A stretch of DNA of 23,132 nt from JALZAA01 sp035316005. GTDB taxonomy: Bacteria; Actinomycetota; Acidimicrobiia; IMCC26256; JACDBD01. Within the stretch, counting starts at the first letter, position 1. The number at the start of each line of letters is the position of its first letter. Made by a program: the position numbers and the translations under genes. Positions 1 through 7,184 of the stretch are shown here, piece after piece. Location of the stretch: contig DATFXK010000011.1 in the NCBI GenBank assembly GCA_035316005.1, positions 1 through 23,132 on the forward strand, written 5' to 3'. The notes under the pieces are model-generated. The model ran no database searches. It saw only the letters and a list, made by a program, of their open reading frames with translations, and was not told the DNA's origin.

Positions 1-43
1 ACGCGATCGACGCTCTGGCTCCTTGACGCTGGGGTGATCGCTG

Positions 44-898
44 GTGAGAATCGCTCGGCTCCGTGGCCACCCACCAGCGCTTGCCGTGATTCTCCGCGTC
101 CTCATCCTCTGGGCTGTGATCGCCCTTGCCGTCGCGCTGTCGGTGCTCGTGCACCGCAGGAGGAAGAGCGACGAATCCCCCGAATACCAGGTTGTCCTCG
201 GGTTCGTCGGGTCGGCGTACGGCCTGTTGTTGGGCCTGCTGGTCGTCTTCGCGGTGGGTCACTATTCGGACACTCGCCGCGAGGCCCAGAAGGAGGCGAG
301 CTCGCTCGTCGCGCTCTGGGACACGCTCGACGTCTACCCACGCGACACAAGGGATGCGGTTCACCACGATCTCATCTGCTACATGCGAGCGGTCGTCGCG
401 GACGATTGGCCGGCAATGGAGCGTGGGAGTCGTTTCGAGGACCGCCGCACGCTCGCATTCGGCGATCGGGTCCGAGCAGGGATTCGCGGGCTACCGCTGG
501 ACGACGACCGCCAACGATCCGCAGCTGGGCGCGCATCCACGTTCATCACCGACGCCGGCGCGTCTCGACAGCAATTGCTGTTCTTCACCGAGCCCGAGGT
601 CCCTGCGGTGCTGTGGGTCTTGATCTACGCCGGCGCCTTTCTCCTCGTGTTCCTCATCGGGACGCACTACGCCGATCGTCCACGCGGACGGCTCGCCGCA
701 CTCGCCAGCGTGGCGACACTTCTCACGGTGATCGTCGTCGTTTTGACCATGCTCGACAACCCGTTCACGTTCGGCGCGCGAGTGCAGCCTCATTCGATGC
801 GCGACGGGATCGACCTCGTTTCGGTGGGCGGCGACCGGACAGGCGTCCTGCGCCCATGCCCGGAGAAGCCAAATCCCGTCGCAACCGAAGGGCCTTGA
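44..898 (+). CDS. DUF4239 (bestrophin-like) membrane protein
   Basis: This 284-residue protein matches the DUF4239 pattern. It has an N-terminal transmembrane helix (about residues 15-36) followed by a basic stretch (HRRRK). A second hydrophobic segment carries the family-typical GSAYGLLLGLLVVFAVGHYSDTR run (about 51-75) and the EASSLVALWDTL stretch. Two more helices lie near residues 190-240, with MLDNPF after the last. The family is remotely related to bestrophin-type channels, but its function is not established. The chosen start is GTG at 44. GTG at 86, just before the first helix, is an alternative, and neither has a clear Shine-Dalgarno. TTGACG at 23-28 could be a -35 element with a weak -10 at 46-51, which would favour the later start. 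The C-terminal tail after about residue 245 is non-conserved looking. Confidence 0.8.
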   Translation: MRIARLRGHPPALAVILRVLILWAVIALAVALSVLVHRRRKSDESPEYQVVLGFVGSAYGLLLGLLVVFAVGHYSDTRREAQKEASSLVALWDTLDVYPRDTRDAVHHDLICYMRAVVADDWPAMERGSRFEDRRTLAFGDRVRAGIRGLPLDDDRQRSAAGRASTFITDAGASRQQLLFFTEPEVPAVLWVLIYAGAFLLVFLIGTHYADRPRGRLAALASVATLLTVIVVVLTMLDNPFTFGARVQPHSMRDGIDLVSVGGDRTGVLRPCPEKPNPVATEGP

Positions 899-939
899 GC
901 CTGCGGCGCCCAATGGAGGCGGAGCTCGAACACCGCGCC

Positions 940-945
940 TACCAT
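940..945 (+). promoter_or_regulatory. possible -10 box (TACCAT)
   Basis: TACCAT fits the actinobacterial TANNNT -10 pattern and ends 11 nt before the GTG at 957, so a transcript from it would have only a few leader bases. No -35 match was seen, and the site could be chance. Confidence 0.3.
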
Positions 946-956
946 CACCTCCTGCC

Positions 957-2405
957 GTGTCGAGGGTAAAGATCACCGTCCTCAGCGACGCGAGCGCGCC
1001 GTCAATGGTGCTTGCACTGATCCCCGCGTTTGCAGCCGCTTCCGGAATCCCCGCCCAGGACGAGCGGCGGCTCGGTGCGGTTGTCGAGCGACTCGTCAGC
1101 TTCACACTCGACAACGCATATCCGGACAACGACCTCGGCGAGATCGAAGTCGCGCTCGACGCCGGCGACGGATCTGTTCATGTCTGCGTGCACGACTGGG
1201 GCCTGCCGCTGACGAGCGCCGGAGGCGAATTCGGACCGCTGCCCGAGGCGCTCGCCGCTCTCTCTCCTGACGCGCGCGACGTGCTCCTGACGAACCTCGG
1301 ATCCAACGGAAAGCGGCTGACCGCAGCGGTGACCGTCCGCTCAGGTGGCGATGTACGGGCGAGGTTGCACCACATCGAGGATGCACCCAGGCGCGCGGCG
1401 GCGGGGGAAGAAGCGTCTGATCCGATCGAGGTGAGGGCGGCAACGCCCCGGGACGCGGAGGCGATCGCACAGCTCCTCTACGAGAGCTACCACCTGAGCT
1501 ACGTGCACGCCGACTTCTACCGGCCGCGGTACCTGATGACGATGCTCGAGTCGGGCGGGTTGCTGTCGACGATTGCCGTCCACGACGGGCGAGTGATCGC
1601 GCATGGTGCGTTGATGCCGCTCCCTGGTGCCTCCTCCGCTGAGTCAGGTGCCGCAGTCGTCCACTCCGCCTATCGCGGCCTCGGTATCTTCGGCCGGTTG
1701 GCCGGGCACAACCTCGACACAGCGATTGTTCGCGGGCTTGCTTCGATCTTCGGCGATGCCGTCACGATCCATCCCTTCAGCCAGCGCGTCGAGCGTGCGA
1801 ACGGCTATTTCGAGACGGCGCTCCAACTCGGCATGGTCCCGGCGCAGACGACGATGCGGGGATTCGGTGGCGAGGGACCCAGACGACGCACGGCCACGAT
1901 CCGCTCCTACCGGCCCTTCGACGACCAGCCGCGGCGGGTCGCACTGCCGGTCGTCTACCGCGAACTGCTCGAGAGCATGTACGCCAACGTTGGGCTCACG
2001 ATCGAACCTTGGACCCAGCCCGCCCCGTTCGAGGGCGACGCGATCACCGTCGAGGTCGACGAGCCACGTTCTCTCGGCTTCCTCCGGCTCCGGCGCTGGG
2101 AGAGGGAAGCCGGCTCGGCTCTGAAGGAGGCTCTGCGCCACGTGCGCTCGCAGCATGTCGACGTCGCGTACGCGGACCTCGACCTGATGGCTGTGGCCGA
2201 CGTGAACGGGGCGACGGCCCAGCTGAACGAGCTCGGCTTCTTCGGTGCCGGCCTTGTTCTGCACGGGCTGGACGGCCACGACTACCTCCGGCTGCAGCTG
2301 CTCGACTCCGACGAGATCGAGCTCGAGGACATCGTCTGCGACTCGGCGTTCGCACAGGCGCTGATGCGACGAGTGCTGGAGGACAAGGCTCGCGTCGGCG
2401 GCTGA
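957..2405 (+). CDS. HATPase (RsbW-like) - GNAT acetyltransferase fusion
   Basis: This 482-residue protein has three parts. Residues about 1-135 resemble an anti-sigma-factor type HATPase: the FTLDNAYPDND stretch, an HDWGLPL motif like the ATP-binding DxGxP box, and GSNGKRL near the end. Residues about 140-300 are a GNAT acetyltransferase fold with the acetyl-CoA loop YRGLGIFGRLAG and the family signature AVTIHPFSQRVERANGYFE. The remaining 180 residues are a C-terminal region seen in proteins of this architecture. In the HATPase part the usual N-box Glu and Asn are not where expected, so ATP binding may be weak or lost. The start is GTG at 957, with TACCAT just upstream and no good Shine-Dalgarno. 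A regulatory role, such as stress signalling controlling the acetyltransferase, is inference. No sigma factor or anti-anti-sigma gene lies beside it. Confidence 0.8.
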   Translation: MSRVKITVLSDASAPSMVLALIPAFAAASGIPAQDERRLGAVVERLVSFTLDNAYPDNDLGEIEVALDAGDGSVHVCVHDWGLPLTSAGGEFGPLPEALAALSPDARDVLLTNLGSNGKRLTAAVTVRSGGDVRARLHHIEDAPRRAAAGEEASDPIEVRAATPRDAEAIAQLLYESYHLSYVHADFYRPRYLMTMLESGGLLSTIAVHDGRVIAHGALMPLPGASSAESGAAVVHSAYRGLGIFGRLAGHNLDTAIVRGLASIFGDAVTIHPFSQRVERANGYFETALQLGMVPAQTTMRGFGGEGPRRRTATIRSYRPFDDQPRRVALPVVYRELLESMYANVGLTIEPWTQPAPFEGDAITVEVDEPRSLGFLRLRRWEREAGSALKEALRHVRSQHVDVAYADLDLMAVADVNGATAQLNELGFFGAGLVLHGLDGHDYLRLQLLDSDEIELEDIVCDSAFAQALMRRVLEDKARVGG

Positions 2406-2444
2406 CGTAGCTGTACGAACTGCGCTCGCATAAAGGAGGACGGG

Positions 2445-2741
2445 ATGCCGAGATACGTCTTGCTCGTCGACTGGACCGAACAGGGTGTGCAAGCGGTCGA
2501 CCGGACCGTCGAGCGCTTGGAGCAGGGCGCCAGGCTCGGTGAGGACTTCGGTTGCGAGCTCGAGCACGTGTGGTGGACGCAAGGGAACCACGACATGGTG
2601 AGCGTCGTTCGTGCGCCGGACGAGCAGGCGATGGTGGCCTACACCTTGGCGGTGTCCCGCCTGGGCAATCTGCGTACGACGACACTGCGCGCGTGGACCG
2701 GCGACGAGATGCGCGAGATCGTCAGCCGCCTTCCGAGCTGA
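2445..2741 (+). CDS. GYD-domain protein
   Basis: This small soluble protein of 98 residues starts MPRYVLLVDWTEQGVQAV. It fits the GYD family (named for a Gly-Tyr-Asp motif), in which a short strand is followed by a TxQG-type turn and a helix. The middle reads CELEHVWWTQGNHDMVSVVRAPDE, the usual position of the GYD stretch, here GNHD. The family has a ferredoxin-like dimeric alpha/beta-barrel fold and no firm function. The start is secure: AAAGGAGG sits 5 nt before the ATG. It follows the HATPase-GNAT gene by 39 nt on the same strand and may be co-transcribed. Confidence 0.78.
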   Translation: MPRYVLLVDWTEQGVQAVDRTVERLEQGARLGEDFGCELEHVWWTQGNHDMVSVVRAPDEQAMVAYTLAVSRLGNLRTTTLRAWTGDEMREIVSRLPS

Positions 2742-2876
2742 GGGAGGACAGCCCCGGCGGGGACACCGTCGCCACCGCGGTACCCGCCAAACGCCGCATC
2801 GTCGGCCCGCGACCTGGGTAGGACCGACGTGCGGCAGGCTCGCGGGTGACAAACGGGAGCGTGAAGGAGGCGGCCA

Positions 2877-3218
2877 ATGGCTGAAGAGCCGCAGTCGACA
2901 ACCCTCGCTCACGCCGAGTCGACCGACCCCCTGGTCGAGGAGACGCGTCGAGCCGAGCACGATCTGGTCCGCTGGATCGTGATCGGGATCGCCGTCGCCG
3001 TACCGGTGTGCGTCGTGCTGTTCATGGCGTCGGTCGGCTTCGACGTCAGCTACGAGTCGGCTCCATTGGGGGGACCCCTCGCTATGGCCGCGGCCGTCGG
3101 CGTCCTTGCCGGCCTGTTCTTCGGCGCGTGGGTGGGCTTCGTGTTCAAGGGTCATACGTTCGACGAGCTCGACCGCAAAGCCAGCCGGCGCGAGGACCAC
3201 CCTTCTCGGCAGGCGTAG
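2877..3218 (+). CDS. small two-helix membrane protein
   Basis: This 113-residue protein has a charged N-terminal 30 residues rich in Glu and Arg, then a hydrophobic helix at about 31-53 (LVRWIVIGIAVAVPVCVVLF). A 15-residue polar loop follows, then a second helix at about 68-91 rich in small residues (Gly/Ala), and a charged tail ending near HPSRQA. There is no catalytic motif and I recognise no family. The Ala/Gly-rich second helix could pack as an oligomer. The start is well supported by GAAGGAGG seven bases before the ATG. It lies 135 nt after the GYD gene. The gap holds no other gene I can support. Confidence 0.7.
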   Translation: MAEEPQSTTLAHAESTDPLVEETRRAEHDLVRWIVIGIAVAVPVCVVLFMASVGFDVSYESAPLGGPLAMAAAVGVLAGLFFGAWVGFVFKGHTFDELDRKASRREDHPSRQA

Positions 3219-3307
3219 TCGCCGGCATACCCTCCCCGTCGGGAACGAGACGGATGGCACGTCGCGCAACGCAATCCGAGCCTCGAGCTCCTCCGTATCG
3301 TTCCGTC

Positions 3308-3679
3308 GTGCCCATCTATTTGGATCGTCACGACCTGCCCGAGCTCACGCCCGAAGAGCTCGCCGGCGCGCACATGCACCTCGACGTGAAGATCGGGATC
3401 AGCGCCGGGGAGCCCGTCACCGACGAGAACGATGACCTGTTCGGCGCGTCGGTGCAGCTCGCGGCGCGTCTCTGTGATTCGGCGGCGCCGGGCGAGATCG
3501 CGGTGTCGCTCGTGGTGCGGGAGCTCTGCATCGGCAAGCGGTTCCGCTTCGAACCGCGCGAGCAGCAGCACCTCAAGGGCCTGTCCGAGCCGACCCGGGC
3601 GTACCGCGTCGTGTGGCGGAGCGCCGACGGAGCGGGCTCGGGCGTCGAAGGCTGTCAGAGCGTGTCGGCCTCGCGTTAG
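3308..3679 (+). pseudogene. DUF4242 / class III cyclase chimera with internal deletion
   Basis: The translation from GTG 3308 starts PIYLDRHDLPELTPEELAGAH, the conserved first strand and helix of DUF4242 (small nickel-binding-like) proteins. It then passes directly into LDVKIGISAGEPV, the middle of a class III adenylate/guanylate cyclase homology domain. The rest of that cyclase is recognisable: DDLFGASVQLAARLC, PGEIAVSLVVRELC, and an HLKGLSEPTRAYRVVW end. In relatives with both domains I would expect the rest of DUF4242 plus the N-terminal cyclase half, with its two metal-binding Asp, between these points. All of that is missing while the frame stays open. The protein cannot form the cyclase active site. 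It may still be translated; an in-frame ATG at 3254 is an alternative start. I call it a decayed gene, though a small functional remnant is possible. Confidence 0.6.
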
Positions 3680-3699
3680 GAAGGTGTCAACAACCTTCC
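3679..3699 (+). repeat. inverted repeat after the cyclase remnant
   Basis: GGAAGGT and ACCTTCC form a perfect 7-bp stem around the loop GTCAACA. The stem begins at the last base of the upstream stop codon and ends 31 nt before the winged-helix gene. There is no T-run, so it may be a weak terminator or an operator for the regulator gene. Confidence 0.4.
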
Positions 3700-3730
3700 C
3701 TCGAGCCTCCGCGCGTGTTACGGATGGCGG

Positions 3731-4252
3731 GTGGAGCGGGACGTGTTCGTCCTGCGCTGGCCCGACGAGGTGGACGCGGTCGAGCGCCTCGGGCATCTTG
3801 GGATCCCCCGACTCCTCCTCGTCGAGCCCGGGGTCGCTCCTCCGAGCGTGACGAGCTGCATCGAGGACTGGATCCGCCTTCCCGCCGACGACGTCGACCT
3901 CCGGGCACGCCTGGCCGCGCTCGGCGAGCGCGCCGCCCGGCACCCGGTGGCGCCAGTCGTCGAGGAGCACGGGTGCCTCTCGCATCGAGGCGCCACCGTG
4001 TTCCTTCCGCCGGTCGACGAGCAGGTCGCGCGTGCCCTCATCGAGCGTCTCGGCCAACCGGTCTCTGCCGAGGAGCTCCGCGCTCGCGCGTGGCCGGACG
4101 GCGGGAGCGACACCGCGCTGCGCGTGCACATCTCACGACTGAGGCGCCGGCTGGCCCCGCTCGGGCTCTCGATCCGGAGCGTGCGGCGCCGGGGCTACCT
4201 CATCAGTGACGGCGGGACCGTGGACGCGGTCACGACCGCAACACCCGGTTAG
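3731..4252 (+). CDS. winged-helix OmpR-type regulator with mini-receiver
   Basis: This 173-residue protein ends in an OmpR/PhoB-type winged helix (about 80-160). Visible parts are a wing with LSHRGATVFLPP, helices with EEL, the recognition-helix pattern ALRVHISRLRRRLAPLGL, and the terminal hairpin IRSVRRRGYLIS. The first 75 residues look like a shrunken receiver: one strand, RLLLVEP, where the phospho-accepting Asp would sit (Glu here), and DWIRLPADDVDLRARL in place of the KP-containing last strand and helix. It is therefore unlikely to be phosphorylated, as in the orphan nitrogen regulator GlnR. The start is GTG 3731 with no strong Shine-Dalgarno; GTG 3743 is possible. Its stop TAG (4250-4252) overlaps the stop TAA of the convergent glnK. 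A role in nitrogen control is inferred from this neighbourhood only. Confidence 0.75.
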   Translation: MERDVFVLRWPDEVDAVERLGHLGIPRLLLVEPGVAPPSVTSCIEDWIRLPADDVDLRARLAALGERAARHPVAPVVEEHGCLSHRGATVFLPPVDEQVARALIERLGQPVSAEELRARAWPDGGSDTALRVHISRLRRRLAPLGLSIRSVRRRGYLISDGGTVDAVTTATPG

Positions 4253-4587
4253 ATCGCGTCGCTCCCGCGTTCGTTCGTGCGGATGCGGACCACATTGTCG
4301 AGAGGACCGATCCAGATCTTGCCGTCGCCGATCTTGCCCGTCTGGCCGGCGGCGACGATGGTGTCGGCGATCTTCTCGGCGTCCCCGTCGTCGACGATGA
4401 TGTCGAGGCGAAGCTTGGGGATGAACTCGACCGAGTACTCGGCGCCCCGGTACACCTCGGTGTGACCACGTTGCCGCCCGTGCCCTCGCACCTCGGTGAT
4501 CGTCAGCCCGCTGACGCCGGCGTCACGGAGCGCCTCGGCGACGTCGTCCAGCTTGTGCGGCTTGATGATGGCGACGATTGCTCTCAC
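4249..4587 (-). CDS. glnK: PII nitrogen regulatory protein
   Basis: This PII protein has the family's usual length of 112 residues. PII proteins are trimeric cytoplasmic sensors that bind ATP/ADP and 2-oxoglutarate and plug the ammonium channel through the T-loop. The N-terminus MRAIVAIIKPHKLDDVAEAL is typical. The T-loop reads GHTEVYRGAEYSVEFIPK, with the modifiable Tyr at position 51 intact. Further on are KLRLDIIVDD, the B-loop TGKIGDGKIW, and the C-terminal VVRIRTNERGSDAI. The start is GTG 4587, preceded by GGGAGGAA. It lies 82 nt downstream of amt on the same strand. I name it glnK because of that pairing. The modifying enzyme gene glnD, often third in actinobacterial amt-glnK-glnD operons, is absent; the convergent regulator occupies that place. 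Confidence 0.96.
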   Translation of the reverse strand: MRAIVAIIKPHKLDDVAEALRDAGVSGLTITEVRGHGRQRGHTEVYRGAEYSVEFIPKLRLDIIVDDGDAEKIADTIVAAGQTGKIGDGKIWIGPLDNVVRIRTNERGSDAI

Positions 4588-4627
4588 GACTTCCTCCCGT
4601 TCTCGGAGCCATAGGTCGGGATGCGAC

Positions 4628-4658
4628 CGCGGGGCGACGCATCGCGCGCCGCCCCGCG
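4628..4658 (-). promoter_or_regulatory. hairpin between amt and glnK
   Basis: A perfect 9-bp inverted repeat (4628-4636 and 4650-4658, GC-only) with a 13-nt loop lies in the 82-nt gap between amt and glnK, ahead of the glnK ribosome site. With no T-run it is more likely an mRNA-stability or attenuation structure setting the Amt to PII ratio than a full terminator. Function is inferred. Confidence 0.4.
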
Positions 4659-4669
4659 AGCCGGTGGCC

Positions 4670-6358
4670 CTATCCCGTGTCGTGTGGGGCCGCGCCGACG
4701 GGCTGCCCGGCGTGCACCGCGGATGCCGTCGACCGCTCCTGGGCGGTGAGATATGGGAGCGAGAGGTCGTCGTCCTGGAGCCGCGCGTCCGTCTCGGTGA
4801 CCTGGACGAAGTCCGGGTAGCACACCTGACCGAACTCGCCGGCGTCGGTGCCCTCGAGCTCGACCTCAGGGGAGACGCGCACCTTCACGAACCGCTTCGC
4901 GAGCGAGAAGATGATCCACGCCATCCCCCAGGCCCAGAGGAAGCCGACGACGATGTCGATCATCTGGGCGCCGAGCTGCCCGACGTCGCCGTAGAAGAGA
5001 CCCTTCACAGGGCCGGCGACGCCGTTCCAGCCCGAAGCGGGATAGGTGCCGTCGGCGAAGAGCCCGACGGCCAGCAGCCCCCACATGCCACATGTGCCGT
5101 GGACCGAGATGGCGCCACACGGGTCGTCGATCTTGGCCTTCGAGTCGAAGAACCGCACGCTGTAGCACACAAGGAACCCGGCCACGACACCGATGAAGAC
5201 CGCGGCCCAGGGCGCGACGAACGCGCACGGCGCCGTGATCGCGACCAGCCCCGCCAGCATGCCGTTGCACGTCATCGAGATGTCGGGCTTCCCCCACTTG
5301 GCATTGGTCCACGCCATGGCCGCGACCGCGCCTGCGCACGCCGAGAGCAGCGTGTTGACAGCGACGATCGAGATGCGTAGGTCGCTTGAGCCGAACGTGG
5401 AACCGGGGTTGAAGCCCATCCACCCGAAGAGGAGGACGAGCGTCCCGATGACGGCGTACCCGAGATTGTGCCCGGGGAAGGCGCGGACACTGCCGTCCTT
5501 TCTGTACTTCCCGATGCGCGGGCCGAGGATCATCGCCAGGGCGAGAGCGATCCAGCCGCCCGTCGCGTGCACCACCCCCGAGCCCGCGAAGTCGACGGCG
5601 CCGTGGCCCCATCCGATCGAGTTTCCCAGCTGTGACAACCAGCCGCCGCCCCACATCCACATGCCGTAGACGGGGTAGATCACGGCGGCCAGTGCGACCT
5701 CGGCCACCAGGAAGCCGGCGAAGCTGACCCGCTCGGCGATCGCACCAATGATGATGTAGGCGGCGGTCTCCATGAACACCACCTGGAAGAGGAAGAACGC
5801 GAGCACGCCGACGTCATACGTGTTGCCGCTCTGCAGGAAGAACCCGTGCAGACCGATCACCCCGGCGGTGCCGTGACCGAAGATCCCGCTCAGGGGACTG
5901 GCGCCGCCGAGGTTCGCGATCGGAGACACCCCGCCGAACTGGAAAGCGAAGCCGACGACGTAATACACCAACAACGCGACGGCGAACGCGGCGATGTTCA
6001 TCATCATCATGTGGCCGGCGTTTTTCGCTCTGGTCAGACCGGTGACCAGGAACGCGAACCCGACCTGCATGAACAGCACGAGGAACCCGGTGATGAGCAG
6101 CCACGTGAAGTTGATCGAGACGCGCAGATGGCCGGTCTCGTTCGCCAGCTGGTTGATGCCAGTTTGGGAGACCGGCACGTTCTTGGGGGTCGTCGAAGCC
6201 CCGAGAGTGTCGTTGACGCTGCTCTTGGCCGGTGTCGAGTACGCCGAGGTCTTCGTCCCCCCGGGGTCTCCGTTGCCACCGTGGCCGAACTGATTGACCG
6301 CAATCAGCGCGACGAACACGACCAACGTCATCGCGACGAGCGTCTTGCCTCTCGACAC
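4670..6358 (-). CDS. amt: ammonium transporter
   Basis: This 562-residue Amt/Mep/Rh channel is longer than the family's usual 400-450. Key parts are visible: ETAAYIIIGAIAERVSF, the first pore His with the nearby Asp in DFAGSGVVHATGG, WMGFNPGS, and the second pore His in CGAISVHGTCGMWG. A C-terminal tail with ELEGTDAGEFGQVCYPDF corresponds to the PII-responsive region. Ahead of the channel are an extra hydrophobic helix (about residues 5-22) and an extracytoplasmic Ser/Thr/Pro-rich linker of about 50 residues. About 35 more residues follow the usual tail. I chose GTG 6358 because GAGGAGG sits 5 nt before it. A frame-open ATG at 6418 lacks such a site and would prepend 20 residues. It is co-directional with glnK, and GlnR-like half-sites lie upstream. 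Confidence 0.95.
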   Translation of the reverse strand: MSRGKTLVAMTLVVFVALIAVNQFGHGGNGDPGGTKTSAYSTPAKSSVNDTLGASTTPKNVPVSQTGINQLANETGHLRVSINFTWLLITGFLVLFMQVGFAFLVTGLTRAKNAGHMMMMNIAAFAVALLVYYVVGFAFQFGGVSPIANLGGASPLSGIFGHGTAGVIGLHGFFLQSGNTYDVGVLAFFLFQVVFMETAAYIIIGAIAERVSFAGFLVAEVALAAVIYPVYGMWMWGGGWLSQLGNSIGWGHGAVDFAGSGVVHATGGWIALALAMILGPRIGKYRKDGSVRAFPGHNLGYAVIGTLVLLFGWMGFNPGSTFGSSDLRISIVAVNTLLSACAGAVAAMAWTNAKWGKPDISMTCNGMLAGLVAITAPCAFVAPWAAVFIGVVAGFLVCYSVRFFDSKAKIDDPCGAISVHGTCGMWGLLAVGLFADGTYPASGWNGVAGPVKGLFYGDVGQLGAQMIDIVVGFLWAWGMAWIIFSLAKRFVKVRVSPEVELEGTDAGEFGQVCYPDFVQVTETDARLQDDDLSLPYLTAQERSTASAVHAGQPVGAAPHDTG

Positions 6359-6432
6359 CGCAGCCTCCTCGAGAATGGGCCGCCCCACCCGAAGCGGCGT
6401 CGTGCGAGTGGGCCGCATGCAAAAGGATGTCG

Positions 6433-6470
6433 ATGTCCGCGAAATTGCTCGTTCGTTACAGGCGGATTAC
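6433..6470 (-). promoter_or_regulatory. GlnR-like box, four half-sites upstream of amt
   Basis: Read on the minus strand, the pattern GTAAT-N6-GTAAC-N6-GCAAT-N6-GACAT appears with exact 11-bp spacing, about 75 bp before the amt start. GlnR boxes in Streptomyces and relatives are pairs of GTnAC/GAAAC-like half-sites at this same period. The match is imperfect (about one or two mismatches per half-site). The position ahead of amt-glnK fits nitrogen-limitation control, but which protein binds is unknown. No clear -10 was found between it and the gene. Confidence 0.45.
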
Positions 6471-6550
6471 GCGGAGCGACGGATTGCTCGTGCACCGGGT
6501 TCATAAGGGAGTCGGCGTCGAGCTCGGCCTCCCCGCGCGTCGCACTTCTG

Positions 6551-6577
6551 TAACAAATGCCGGCGAGGGGCGCCGGC
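6551..6577 (-). terminator. terminator of the minus-strand glycan operon
   Basis: Just past the propeller gene's stop, the minus strand reads GCCGGCG-CCCCT-CGCCGGC, a perfect 7-bp GC stem with a 5-nt loop (6559-6577), followed by ATTTGTTA. This is a plausible intrinsic terminator with a weak T-run. It separates this operon from amt-glnK. Confidence 0.55.
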
Positions 6578-6585
6578 CGGTTCGG

Positions 6586-7184
6586 TCAGCCCGTGAAGCG
6601 GGGCGCCGCCGTCACCGGGGCGGGGATCGGGGCGGGCGGTGCCGGCCGCGGCAGCGTGATGCGCCCGATTTTGTCCGCCAGCTCGCAGGTGAACCAGACG
6701 TTGCCGTCGGGCCCGGCGCTGACGCCGGTGGGCGAGCACTCCTCACCGGACGTCTGGATCGGCAGGTCGTCGGTCACCACCCCGTCCGTCGTCATGCGAC
6801 CGATCCGGTCGGTCTCGGTGATCGACCCGGTCGTCGTGATCCGCCCGATCCGGTTGCCGAACTCCTCGGTGAACCACAAGGCGCCGTCCGGACCGGCAGT
6901 GATGTACCCGGGCTGGCTGCCGGCGTTCGGCAGCTCGAAGCGACTGGCGTTGGCGCCCGTGTCGACGCGGCCAATGGCGTTCCCGAACTCCGTCGCGTTC
7001 GAGAACGTGAACCAGAGCGCGCCGTCGGGACCGATGGTGATCGAGAACGGGCCCGCCGGCCCGGACTGGAACAGGGTGATCGGGTAGTCGGCCGGATCCG
7101 CCGCCGCGCTCGGCGCGACACCGCCGACGATCGCGGCGACCGCGACGAGGACTACCGCAAGAAGCGCGCCATCCCGCTGCTCAC
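6586..7184 (-). pseudogene. NHL/Vgb-like beta-propeller protein, apparent frameshift
   Basis: The body of the protein is a secreted propeller of the streptogramin-lyase (Vgb)/NHL type. Repeats read ITIGPDGALWFTF, ITAGPDGALWFTEEFGNRIGRITT and VSAGPDGNVWFTC-ELADKIGRITL, preceded by a hydrophobic signal-like stretch ending APSAAADPADY. No start codon is available in this frame near the signal. Instead, GTG at 7184 overlaps the upstream stop as GTGA. It reads VSSGMARFLR and then stops, one base out of phase with the hydrophobic core. Restoring one base around 7154-7160 would give a normal signal peptide. About 165 residues beyond the signal is short for a propeller (Vgb is near 300), and one repeat is clipped between GSITET and DRIGRMTT. 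It could be a real pseudogene, a sequencing indel, or -1 frameshifting. Function is unknown. Confidence 0.6.

Noticed and set aside
6359..6418. Earlier ATG start for amt
   Set aside because: It lacks a ribosome site, and the GAGGAGG for GTG 6358 would be inside the coding sequence.
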